A program made the position numbers and the translations under genes. This document shows positions 36,780 through 49,200 of a stretch of DNA of 64,000 nucleotides, in pieces; positions within the stretch are counted from its first letter, which is position 1, and the number at the start of each line of letters is the position of its first letter. The DNA lies in the NCBI RefSeq assembly GCF_051014685.1, contig NW_027478522.1, positions 930,001-994,000 on the forward strand. Reading direction: 5' to 3'. This DNA is from Ptiloglossa arizonensis (Eukaryota > Arthropoda > Insecta > Hymenoptera > Colletidae). The notes beneath the pieces were generated by a model. The model was not told where the DNA came from. It worked only from the letters and a program-made list of their open reading frames with translations, and did not search any database.

Positions 36780-39440
36780 CCGATTACAACGGTATGTGTA
36801 CTTTTCCCCTAGGCCGTTCTAGTTATTCGTTTCGAGCATCCGAACTGCGAAAATTTTGAGTTTCTCAAACGTTTGTTACCTCCAAACTGCCATATCTCGC
36901 GAACGGATTGACCAATCCGCAAAATTTCTGTTGCATCTGAAAGTAGAAACTCGCCCGATTACAACGGTATGCGTACTTTTCCCCTAGGCCGTTCTAGTTA
37001 TCCGTTTCGAGCATCAGAACTGCGAAAATTTTGAGTTTCTCATCCGTTTCTTACATCCAAACTGCCATATCTCGCGAACGGATTGATCAATTCGCAAAAT
37101 TTCTGTTGCATCTGAAAGTAGAAACTCGCCCGATTACAACGGTATGCGTACTTTTCCCCTAGGCCGTTCTAGTTATGCTTGTCGTGCATCAGAACTGCGA
37201 TAATTTTGAGTTTCTCAAGCGTTTCTTACCTGCAAACACCCATATCTCGCGAACGGATTGACCAATCCGCAAAATTTCTGTTGCATCTGAAAGTAGAAAC
37301 TCGCCCGATTACAACGGTATGCGTAATTTTCCCCTAGGCCGTTCTAGTTATTCGTTTCGAGCATCAGAACTGCGAAAATTTTGAGTTTCTCAACCGTTTC
37401 TTACATCCAAACTGCCATATTTCGCGAACGGATCGACGAATCCGCAAAATTTCTGTTGCATCTGAAAGTAGAAACTCGCCCGATTACAACGGTATGCGTA
37501 CTTTTCCCCTAGGCCGTCCTAGTTATCCGTTTCGAGCATCAGAACTGCGAAAATTTTGAGTTTCTCAACCGTTTCTTACATCCAAACTACCATATCTCGC
37601 GAACGGATCGACGAATCCGCAAAATTTCTGTTGCATCTGAAAGTAGAAACTCGCCCGATTACAACGGTATGCGTACTTTTCCGCTAGGCCGTTCTAGTTA
37701 TCCGTTTCGAGCATCAGAACTGCGAAAATTTTGAGTTTCTCAAACGTTTGTTACCTCCAAACTGCCATATCTCGCGAACGGATTGACCAATCCGCAAAAT
37801 TTTTGTTGCATCTGAAAGTAGAAACTCGCCCGATTACAACGGTATGTGTACTATTCCCCTAGGCCGTTCTAGTTATTCGTTTCGAGCATCAGGACTGTGA
37901 AAATTTTGAGTTTCTCAACCGTTTCTTACCTCCAAACTCCCATATCTCGCGAACGGATCGACCAATCCGCAAAATTTCTGTTGCATCTGAAAGTAGAAAC
38001 TCGTCCGATTACAACGGTATGCGTACTTTTCCCCTAGGCCGTTCTAGTTATTCGTTTCGAGCATCAGAACTGCGAAAATTTTGAGTTTCTTAAACGTTTG
38101 TTACATCCAAATTGCCATATCTCGCGAACGGATTGACCAATCCGCAAAATTTCTGTTGCATCTGAAAGCAGAAACTCGCCCGATTACAACGGTCTGTGTA
38201 CATTTCCCCTAGGCCGTTCCAGTTATTCGTTTCGAGCATCAGAACTGCGAAAATTTTGAGTTTCTCATCCGTTTCTTACCTCCAAACTGCCATATCTCGC
38301 GAACGGATAGACCAATCCTCAAAATTTCTGTTGCATCTGAAAGTAGAGACTCGCCCGATTACAACAGTATGCGTACTTTTCCCCTAGGCCGTTCTAGTTA
38401 TGCTTGTCGAGCATCAGAACTGCGAAAATTTTGAGTTTCTCAAGCGTTTCTTACCTCCAAACTGCCATATCTCGCGAACGGATTGACCAATCCGCAAAAT
38501 TTTTGTTGCATCTGAAAGTAGAAACTCGCCCGATTACAACGCTATGTGTACTTTTCCCCTAGGCCGTTCTAGTTATTCGTTTCGAGCATCCGAACTGCGA
38601 AAATTTTGAGTTTCTCAAACGTTTGTTACCTCCAAACTGCCATATCTCGCGAACGGATTGACCAATCCGCAAAATTTCTGTTGCATCTGAAAGTAGAAAC
38701 TCGCCCGATTACAACGGTATGCGTACTTTTCCCCTAGGCCGTTCTAGTTATCCGTTTCGAGCATCAGAACTGCGAAAATTTTGAGTTTCTCATCCGTTTC
38801 TTACATCCAAACTGCCATATCTCGCGAACGGATTGATCAATTCGCAAAATTTCTGTTGCATCTGAAAGTAGAAACTCGCCCGATTACAACGGTTTGCGTA
38901 CTTTTCCCCTAGGCCGTTCTAGTTATGCTTGTCGAGCATCAGAACTGCGATAATTTTGAGTTTCTCAAGCGTTTCTTACCTGCAAACTCCCATATCTCGC
39001 GAACGGATTGACCAATCCGCAAAATTTCTGTTGCATCTGAAAGTAGAAACTCGCCCGATTACAACGGTATGCGTAATTTTCCCCTAGGCCGTTCTAGTTA
39101 TTCGTTTCGAGCATCAGAACTGCGAAAATTTTGAGTTTCTCAACCGTTTCTTACATCCAAACTGCCATATCTCGCGAACCGATCGACGAATCCGCAAAAT
39201 TTCTGTTGCATCTGAAAGTAGAAACTCGCCCGATTACAACGGTATGCGTACTTTTCCCCTAGGCCGTTCTAGTTATCCGTTTCGAGCATCAGAACTGCGA
39301 AAATTTTGAGTTTCTCAACCGTTTCTTACCTCCAAACTGCCATATCTCGCGAACGGATCGACGAATCCGCAAAATTTCTGTTGCATCTGAAAGTAGAAAC
39401 TCGCCCGATTACAACGGTATGCGTACTTTTCCGCTAGGCC
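36780..39440. repeat. Segment repeated at a 1750-bp spacing
   Basis: About 0.9 kb at 36780-37690 recurs at 38530-39440. Markers at +1750 are 'gattgatcaattcg' at 37081 and 38831, 'gcgataattttgag' near 37196 and 38946, 'acctgcaaac' near 37229 and 38979, and 'gcgtaattttcc' near 37321 and 39071. The interval 37690-38530 contains ordinary monomers, including 'aaactcccat' near 37935. There is no gene or unique sequence. Confidence 0.82.
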
Positions 39441-39569
39441 GTTCTAGTTATTCGTTTCGAGCATCAGAACTGCGAAAATTTTGAGTTTCTTAAACGTTTG
39501 TTACATCCAAATTGCCATATCTCGCGAACGGATTGACCAATCCGCAAAATTTCTGTTGCATCTGAAAGC

Positions 39570-41050
39570 AGAAACTCGCCCGATTACAACAGTATGCGTA
39601 CTTTTCCCCTAGGCCGTTCTAGTTATGCTTGTCGAGCATCAGAACTGCGAAAATTTTGAGTTTCTCAAGCGTTTCTTACATCCAAACTGCCATATCTCGC
39701 GAACGGATTGACCAATCCGCAAAATTTTTGTTGCATCTGAAAGTAGAAACTCGCCCGATTACAACGGTGTGCGTACTTTTCCCCTAGGCCGTTCTAGTTA
39801 TGCTTGTCGAACATCAGAACTGCGATAATTTTGAGTTTCTCAAGCGTTTCTTACCTCCAAACTCCCATATCTCGCGAACGGATTGACCAATCCGCAAAAT
39901 TTCTGTTGCATCTGAAAGTAGAAACTCGCCCGATTACAACGGTATGCGTAATTTTCCCCTAGGCCGTTCTAGTTATTCGTTTCGAGCATCAGAACTGCGA
40001 AAATTTTGTGTTTCACAACCGTTTCTTACCTCCAAACTGCCATATCTCGCGAACGGATCGACGAATCCGCAAAATTTCTGTTGCTTCTGAAAGTAGAAAC
40101 TCGCCCGATTACAACGGTATGCGTACTTTTCCCCTAGGCCGTTCTAGTTATCCGTTTCGAGCATCAGAACTGCGAAAATTTTGAGTTTCTCAACCGTTTC
40201 TTACCTCCAAGCTGCCATATCTCGCGAACGGATCGACGAATCCGCAAAATTTCTGTTGCATCTGAAAGTAGAAACTCGCCCGATTACAACGGTATGCGTA
40301 CTTTTCCGCTAGGCCGTTCTAGTTATTCGTTTCGAGCATCAGAACTGCGAAAATTTTGAGTTTCTTAACCGTTTCTTACCTCCAAACTGCCATACCTCGC
40401 GAACGGATCGACGAATCCGCAAAATTTCTGTTGCATCTGAAAGTAGAAACTCGCCCGATTACAACGGTATGCGTACTTTTCCCCTAGGCCGTTCTAGTTA
40501 TCCGTTTCGAGCATCAGAACTGCGAAAATTTTGAGTTTCTCAAACGTTTGTTACCTCCAAACTGCCATATCTTGCGAACGGATCGACGAATCCGTAAAAT
40601 TTCTGTTGCATCTGAAAGTAGAAACTCGCCCGATTACAACGGTATGCGTACTTTTCCCCTAGGCCGTTCTAGTTATCCGTTTCGAGCATCAGAACTGCGA
40701 AAATTTTGAGTTTCTCAAACGTTTGTTACATCCAAATTGCCATATCTCGCGAACGGATTGACCAATCCGCAAAATTTCTGTTGCATCTGAAAGCCGAAAC
40801 TCGCCCGATTACAACGGTCTGTGTACTTTTCCCCTAGGCCGTTCCCGTTATTCGTTTCGAGCATCAGAACTGCGAAAATTTTGAGTTTCTCATCCGTTTC
40901 TTACCTCCAAACTGCCATATCTCGCGAACGGATAGACCAATCCTCAAAATTTCTGTTGCATCTGAAAGTAGAGACTCGCCCGATTACAACAGAATGCGTG
41001 CTTTTCCCCTAGGCCGCTCTAGTTATGCTTGTCGAGCATCAGAACTGCGA
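39570..41050. repeat. Left member of a long-range (~15 kb) duplicated segment
   Basis: Monomers with rare variants that recur 14870 bp downstream: 'gtcgaacatcag' near 39806 and 54676, 'gtgtttcacaacc' near 40007 and 54877, 'ccaagctgcc' near 40207 and 55077, 'cataccctcg'-like 'catacctcgcg' near 40392 and 55262, and 'ccgtaaaatt' near 40593 and 55462. One difference is 'ttgcttctg' near 40081 versus 'ttgcatctg' near 54951. Homology starts near 39570/54440. After about 40708 it continues at a spacing of 15045, one monomer more. Confidence 0.85.
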
Positions 41051-41521
41051 AAATTTTGAGTTTCTCAAGCGTTTCTTACCTCCAAACTGCCATATCTCGC
41101 GAACGGATTGACCAATCCGCAAAATTTCTGTTGCATCTGAAAGCCGAAACTCGCCCGATTACAACGGTCTGTGTACTTTTCCCCTAGGCCGTTCCAGTTA
41201 TTCGTTTCGAGCATCAGAACTGCGAAAATTTTGAGTTTCTCATCCGTTTCTTACCTCCAAACTGCCATATCTCGCGAACGGATTGACCAATCCGCAAAAT
41301 TTCTGTTGCATCTGAAAGTAGAAACTCGCCCGATTACAACGGTATGCGTACTTTTCCCCTAGGCCGTTCTAGTTATGCTTGTCGAGCATCAGAACTGCGA
41401 ATATTTTGAGTTTCTCATCCGTTTCTTACATCCAAACTGCCATATCTCGCGAACGGATTGATCAATTCGCAAAATTTCTGTTGCATCTGAAAGTAGAAAC
41501 TCGCCCGATTACAACGGTATG
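41050..41521. repeat. Satellite monomers between HOR blocks
   Basis: Two to three monomers, including a second 'gaaagccgaaac' variant near 41140 that matches the one near 40791 (350-bp spacing, two monomers), and 'gcgaatattttgag' near 41396. The latter recurs near 56441. Phase is intact and nothing else is visible. Confidence 0.72.
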
Positions 41522-44500
41522 CGTACTTTTCCCCTAGGCCGTTCTAGTTATGCTTGTCGAGCATCAGAACTGCGATAATTTTGAGTTTCTCAAGCGTTTC
41601 TTACCTGCAAACTCCCATATCTCGCGAACGGATTGACCAATCCGCAAAATTTCTGTTGCATCTGAAAGTAGAAACTCCCCGATTACAACGGTATGCGTAA
41701 TTTTCCCCTAGGCCGTTCTAGTTATTCGTTTCGAGCATCAGAACTGCGAAAATGTTGAGTTTCTCAACCGTTTCTTACATCCAAACTGCCATATCTCGCG
41801 AACGGATCGACGAATCCGCAAAATTTCTGTTGCATCTGAAAGTAGAAACTCGCTCGATTACAACGGTATGCGTACTTTTCCCCTAGGCCGTTCTAGTTAT
41901 CCGTTTCGAGCATCAGAACTGCGAAAATTTTGAGTTTCTCAACCGTTTCTTACCTCCAAACTGCCATATCTCGCGAACGGATCGACGAATCCGCAAAATT
42001 TCTGTTGCATCTGAAAGTAGAAACTCGCCCGATTAAAACGGTATGAGCACTTTTCCCCTAGGCCGTTCTAGTTATTCGTTTCGAGCATCAGAACTGCGAA
42101 AATTTTGAGTTTCTCAAGCGTTTCTTACCTCCAAACTGACATATCTCGCGAACGGATTGACCAATCAGCAAAATTTCTGTTGCATCTGAATGTAGAAGCT
42201 CGCCCGATTACAACGGTATGCGTACTTATCCCCTAGGCCGCTCTAGTTATTCGTTTCGAGCATCAGAACTGCGAAAATTTTGAGTTTCTCAAGCGTTTCT
42301 TACCTCCAAACTGCCATATCTCGCGAACGGATTGACCAATCCGCAAAATTTCTGTTGCATCTGAAAGTAGAAACTCGCCCGATTACGACGGTATGCGTAC
42401 TTTTCCGCTAGGCCGTTCTAGTTATTCGTTTCGAGCATCAGAACTGCGAAAATTTTGAGTTTCTTAAACGTTTGTTACATCCAAATTGCCATATCTCGCG
42501 AACGGATTGACCAATCCGCAAAATTTCTGTTGCATCTGAAAGCAGAAACTCGCCCGATTACAACGGTCTGTGTACTTTTCCCCTAGGCCGTTCCAGTTAT
42601 TCGTTTCGAGCATCAGAACTGCGAAAATTTTGAGTTTCTCATCCGTTTCTTACCTCCAAACTGCCATATCTCGCGAACGGATAGACCAATCCTCAAAATT
42701 TCTGTTGCATCTGAAAGTAGAGACTCGCCCGATTACAACAGTATGCGTACTTTTCCCCTAGCCCGTTCTAGTTATGCTTGTCGAGCATCAGAACTGCGAA
42801 AATTTTGAGTTTCTCAAGCGTTTCTTACCTCCAAACTGCCATATCTCGCGAACGGATTGACCAATCCGCAAAATTTTTGTTGCATCTGAAAGTAGAAACT
42901 CGCCCGATTACAACGGTATGTGTACTTTTCCCCTAGGACGTTCTAGTTATTCGTTTCGAGCATCCGAACTGCGAAAATTTTGAGTTTCTCAAACGTTTGT
43001 TACCTCCAAACTGCCATATCTCGCGAACGGATTGACCAATCCGCAAAATTTCTGTTGCATCTGAAAGTAGAAACTCGCCCGATTACAACGGTATGCGTAC
43101 TTTTCCCCTAGGCCGTTCTAGTTATCCGTTTCGAGCATCAGAACTGCGAAAATTTTGAGTTTCTCATCCGTTTCTTACATCCAAACTGCCATATCTCGCG
43201 AACGGATAGACCAATCCTCAAAATTTCTGTTGCATCTGAAAGTAGAGACTCGCCCGATTACAACAGTATGCGTACTTTTCCCCTAGGCCGTTCTAGTTAT
43301 GCTTGTCGAGCATCAGAACTGCGATAATTTTGAGTTTCTCAAGCGTTTCTTACCTGCAAACTCCCATATCTCGCGAACGGATTGACCAATCCGCAAAATT
43401 TCTGTTGCATCTGAAAGTAGAAACTCCCCGATTACAACGGTATGCGTAATTTTCCCCTAGGCCGTTCTAGTTATTCGTTTCGAGCATCAGAACTGCGAAA
43501 ATGTTGAGTTTCTCAACCGTTTCTTACATCCAAACTGCCATATCTCGCGAACGGATCGACGAATCCGCAAAATTTCTGTTGCATCTGAAAGTAGAAACTC
43601 GCTCGATTACAACGGTATGCGTACTTTTCCCCTAGGCCGTTCTAGTTATCCGTTTCGAGCATCAGAACTGCGAAAATTTTGAGTTTCTCAACCGTTTCTT
43701 ACCTCCAAACTGCCATATCTCGCGAACGGATCGACGAATCCGCAAAATTTCTGTTGCATCTGAAAGTAGAAACTCGCCCGATTAAAACGGTATGAGCACT
43801 TTTCCCCTAGGCCGTTCTAGTTATTCGTTTCGAGCATCAGAACTGCGAAAATTTTGAGTTTCTCAAGCGTTTCTTACCTCCAAACTGACATATCTCGCGA
43901 ACGGATTGACCAATCAGCAAAATTTCTGTTGCATCTGAATGTAGAAGCTCGCCCGATTACAACGGTATGCGTACTTATCCCCTAGGCCGCTCTAGTTATT
44001 CGTTTCGAGCATCAGAACTGCGAAAATTTTGAGTTTCTCAAGCGTTTCTTACCTCCAAACTGCCATATCTCGCGAACGGATTGACCAATCCGCAAAATTT
44101 CTGTTGCATCTGAAAGTAGAAACTCGCCCGATTACGACGGTATGCGTACTTTTCCGCTAGGCCGTTCTAGTTATTCGTTTCGAGCATCAGAACTGCGAAA
44201 ATTTTGAGTTTCTTAAACGTTTGTTACATCCAAATTGCCATATCTCGCGAACGGATTGACCAATCCGCAAAATTTCTGTTGCATCTGAAAGCAGAAACTC
44301 GCCCGATTACAACGGTCTGTGTACTTTTCCCCTAGGCCGTTCCAGTTATTCGTTTCGAGCATCAGAACTGCGAAAATTTTGAGTTTCTCATCCGTTTCTT
44401 ACCTCCAAACTGCCATATCTCGCGAACGGATAGACCAATCCTCAAAATTTCTGTTGCATCTGAAAGTAGAGACTCGCCCGATTACAACAGTATGCGTACT

Positions 44501-46215
44501 TTTCCCCTAGCCCGTTCTAGTTATGCTTGTCGAGCATCAGAACTGCGAAAATTTTGAGTTTCTCAAGCGTTTCTTACCTCCAAACTGCCATATCTCGCGA
44601 ACGGATTGACCAATCCGCAAAATTTTTGTTGCATCTGAAAGTAGAAACTCGCCCGATTACAACGGTATGTGTACTTTTGCCCTAGGACGTTCTAGTTATT
44701 CGTTTCGAGCATCCGAACTGCGAAAATTTTGAGTTTCTCAAACGTTTGTTACCTCCAAACTGCCATATCTCGCGAACGGATTGACCAATCCGCAAAATTT
44801 CTGTTGCATCTGAAAGTAGAAACTCGCCCGATTACAACGGTATGCGTACTTTTCCCCTAGGCCGTTCTAGTTATCCGTTTCGAGCATCAGAACTGCGAAA
44901 ATTTTGAGTTTCTCATCCGTTTCTTACATCCAAACTGCCATATCTCGCGAACGGATAGACCAATCCTCAAAATTTCTGTTGCATCTGAAAGTAGAGACTC
45001 GCCCGATTACAACAGTATGCGTACTTTTCCCCTAGGCCGTTCTAGTTATGCTTGTCGAGCATCAGAACTGCGATAATTTTGAGTTTCTCAAGCGTTTCTT
45101 ACCTGCAAACTCCCATATCTCGCGAACGGATTGACCAATCCGCAAAATTTCTGTTGCATCTGAAAGTAGAAACTCCCCGATTACAACGGTATGCGTAATT
45201 TTCCCCTAGGCCGTTCTAGTTATTCGTTTCGAGCATCAGAACTGCGAAAATGTTGAGTTTCTCAACCGTTTCTTACATCCAAACTGCCATATCTCGCGAA
45301 CGGATCGACGAATCCGCAAAATTTCTGTTGCATCTGAAAGTAGAAACTCGCTCGATTACAACGGTATGCGTACTTTACCCCTAGGCCGTTCTAGTTATCC
45401 GTTTCGAGCATCAGAACTGCGAAAATTTTGAGTTTCTCAACCGTTTCTTACCTCCAAACTGCCATATCTCGCGAACGGATCGACGAATCCGCAAAATTTC
45501 TGTTGCATCTGAAAGTAGAAACTCGCCCGATTAAAACGGTATGAGCACTTTTCCCCTAGGCCGTTCTAGTTATTCGTTTCGAGCATCAGAACTGCGAAAA
45601 TTTTGAGTTTCTCAAGCGTTTCTTACCTCCAAACTGACATATCTCGCGAACGGATTGACCAATCAGCAAAATTTCTGTTGCATCTGAATGTAGAAGCTCG
45701 CCCGATTACAACGGTATGCGTACTTATCCCCTAGGCCGCTCTAGTTATTCGTTTCGAGCATCAGAACTGCGAAAATTTTGAGTTTCTCAAGCGTTTCTTA
45801 CCTCCAAACTGCCATATCTCGCGAACGGATTGACCAATCCGCAAAATTTCTGTTGCATCTGAAAGTAGAAACTCGCCCGATTACGACGGTATGCGTACTT
45901 TTCCGCTAGGCCGTTCTAGTTATTCGTTTCGAGCATCAGAACTGCGAAAATTTTGAGTTTCTTAAACGTTTGTTACATCCAAATTGCCATATCTCGCGAA
46001 CGGATTGACCAATCCGCAAAATTTCTGTTGCATCTGAAAGCAGAAACTCGCCCGATTACAACGGTCTGTGTACTTTTCCCCTAGGCCGTTCCAGTTATTC
46101 GTTTCGAGCATCAGAACTGCGAAAATTTTGAGTTTCTCATCCGTTTCTTACCTCCAAACTGCCATATCTCGCGAACGGATAGACCAATCCTCAAAATTTC
46201 TGTTGCATCTGAAAG
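41521..46215. repeat. 10-monomer HOR (1749 bp), about 2.7 copies
   Basis: Copies are about 41521-43270, 43270-45019 and 45019-46215 (partial). The period is one base short of ten monomers because of a 1-bp deletion, 'gaaactccccg' for 'gaaactcgcccg', at 41671, 43420 and 45169. Other shared markers are 'gaaaatgttgag', 'ctcgctcgatt', 'gtatgagcac', 'aaactgacat', 'gaatgtagaagc', 'acttatcccc', 'attacgacgg' and 'ctaggacgttc'. The copies are almost identical; I noticed only isolated differences such as 'cttttgccc' near 44675 and 'ctttacccc' near 45375. This is the cleanest HOR in the window and probably among the most recent. Confidence 0.92.
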
Positions 46216-49200
46216 TAGAAACTCGCCCGATTACAACGGTATGCGTACTTTTCCCCTAGGCCGTTCTAGTTATTCGTTTCGAGCATCAGAACTGCGAAAA
46301 TTTTGAGTTTCTCAAGCGTTTCTTACCTCCAAACTGCCATATCTCGCGAACGGATTGACCAATCCGCAAAATTTCTGTTGCATCTGAAAGTAGAAACTCG
46401 CCCGATTACAACGGCATGCGTACTTTTCCCCTAGGCCGTTCTAGTTATTCGTTTCGAGCATCAGAACTGCGAAAATTTTGAGTTTCTCAAGCGTTTCTTA
46501 CCTCCAAACTGCCATATCTCGCGAACGGATTGACCAATCCGCAAAATTTCTGTTGCATCTGAAAGTAGAAACTCGCCCGATTACAACGGTATGCGTGCTT
46601 TTCCCCTAGGCCGTTCTAGTTATTCGTTTCGAGCATCAGAACTGCGAAAATTTTGAGTTTCTCTAGCGTTTCTTACCTCCAAACTGCCATATCTCGCGAA
46701 CGGATTGACCAATCCGCAAAATTTCTGTTGCATCTGAAAGTAGAAACTCGCCCGATTACAACGGTATGCGTACTTTTCCCCTAGTCCGTTCTAGTTATTC
46801 GTTTCGAGCATCAGAACTGCGAAAATTTTGAGTTTCTCAAGCGTTTCTTACCTCAAAACTGCCATATCTCGCGAACGGATTGACTAATCCGAAAAATTTC
46901 TGTTGCATCTGAAAGTAGAAACTCGCCCGATTACAACGGTATGCGTGCTTTTCCCCTAGGCCGTTCTAGTTATTCGTTTCGAGCATCAGAACTGCGAGAA
47001 TTTTGAGTTTCTCAAGCGTTTCTTACCTCCAAACTGCCATTTCTCGCGAACGGATTGACCAATCCGCAAAATTTCTGTTGCATCTGAAAGTAGAAACTCG
47101 CCCGATTACAACGGTATGCGTGCTTTTCCCCTAGGCCGTTCTAGTTATTCGTTTCGAGCATCAGAACTGCGAAAATTTTGAGTTTCTCTAGCGTTTCTTA
47201 CCTCCAAACTGCCATATCTCGCGAACGGATTGACCAATCCGCAAAATTTCTGTTGCATCTGAAAGTAGAAACTCGCCCGATTACAACGGTATGCGTACTT
47301 TTCCCCTAGTCCGTTCTAGTTATTCGTTTCGAGCATCAGAACTGCGAAAATTTTGAGTTTCTCAAGCGTTTCTTACCTCAAAACTGCCATATCTCGCGAA
47401 CGGATTGACTAATCCGAAAAATTTCTGTTGCATCTGAAAGTAGAAACTCGCCCGATTACAACGGTATGCGTGCTTTTCCCCTAGGCCGTTCTAGTTATTC
47501 GTTTCGAGCATCAGAACTGCGAGAATTTTGAGTTTCTCAAGCGTTTCTTACCTCCAAACTGCCATTTCTCGCGAACGGATTGACCAATCCGCAAAATTTC
47601 TGTTGCATCTGAAAGTAGAAACTCGCCCGATTACAACGGTATGCGTACTTTTCCCCTAGACCGTTCTAGTTATGCTTGTCGAGCATCAGAACTGCGAAAA
47701 TTTTGAGTTTCTCAAGCGTTTCTTACCTCTAAACTGCCATATCTCGCGAACGGATTGACTAATCCGCAAAATTTCTGTTGCATCTGAAAGTAGAAACTCG
47801 TCCGATTACAACGGTATGCGTGCTTTTCCCCTAGGCCGTTCTAGTTATTCGTTTCGAGCATCAGAATTGCGAAAATTTTGAGTTTCTCAAGCGTTTACTA
47901 CCTCCAAACTGCCATATCTCGCGAACGGATTGACCAATCCGCAAAATTTCTGTTGCATCTGAAAGTAGAAACTCGCCCGATTACAACGGTATGCGTACTT
48001 TTCCCCTAGACCGTTCTAGTTATGCTTGTCGAGCATCAGAACTTGGAAAATTTTGAGTTTCTCAAGCGTTTCTTACCTCTAAACTGCCATATCTCGCGAA
48101 CGGATTGACTAATCCGCAAAATTTCTGTTGCATCTGAAAGTAGAAACTCGCCCGATTACAACGGTATGCGTACTTTTCCCCTAGGCGATTCTAGTTATTC
48201 GTTTCGAGCATCAGAACTGCGAAAATTTTGAGTTTCTCAAGCGTTTCTTACCTCCAAACTGCCATATCTCGCGAACGGATTGACCAATCCGCAAAATTTC
48301 TGTTGCATCTGAAAGTAGAAACTCGCCCGATTACAACGGTATGCGTACTGTTCCCCTAGGCCGTTCTAGTTATTCGTTTCGAGCATCAGAACTGCGAAAA
48401 TTTTGAGTTTCTCAAGGGTTTACTACCTCCAAACTGCCATATCTCGCGAACGGATTGACCAATCCGCAAAATTTCTGTTGCATCTGAAAGTAGAAACTCG
48501 CTCGATTACAACGGTATGCGTACTTTTCCCCTAGGCCGTTCTAGTTATCCGTTTCGAGCATCAGAACTGCGAAAATTTTGAGTTTCTCAACCGTTTCTTA
48601 CCTCCAAACTGCCATATCTCGCGAACGGATCGACGAATCCGCAAAATTTCTGTTGCATCTGAAAGTAGAAACTCGCCCGATTAAAACGGTATGAGCACTT
48701 TTCCCCTAGGCCGTTCTAGTTATTCGTTTCGAGCATCAGAACTGCGAAAATTTTGAGTTTCTCATCCGTTTCTTACCTCCAAACTGCCATATCTCGCGAA
48801 CGGATAGACCAATCCTCAAAATTTCTGTTGCATCTGAAAGTAGAGACTCGCCCGATTACAACAGTATGCGTACTTTTCCCCTAGCCCGTTCTAGTTATGC
48901 TTGTCGAGCATCAGAACTGCGAAAATTTTGAGTTTCTCAAGCGTTTCTTACCTCCAAACTGACATATCTCGCGAACGGATTGACCAATCAGCAAAATTTC
49001 TGTTGCATCTGAATGTAGAAGCTCGCCCGATTACAACGGTATGCGTACTTATCCCCTAGGCCGCTCTAGTTATTCGTTTCGAGCATCAGAACTGCGAAAA
49101 TTTTGAGTTTCTCAAGCGTTTCTTACCTCCAAACTGCCATATCTCGCGAACGGATTGACCAATCCGCAAAATTTCTGTTGCATCTGAAAGTAGAAACTCG

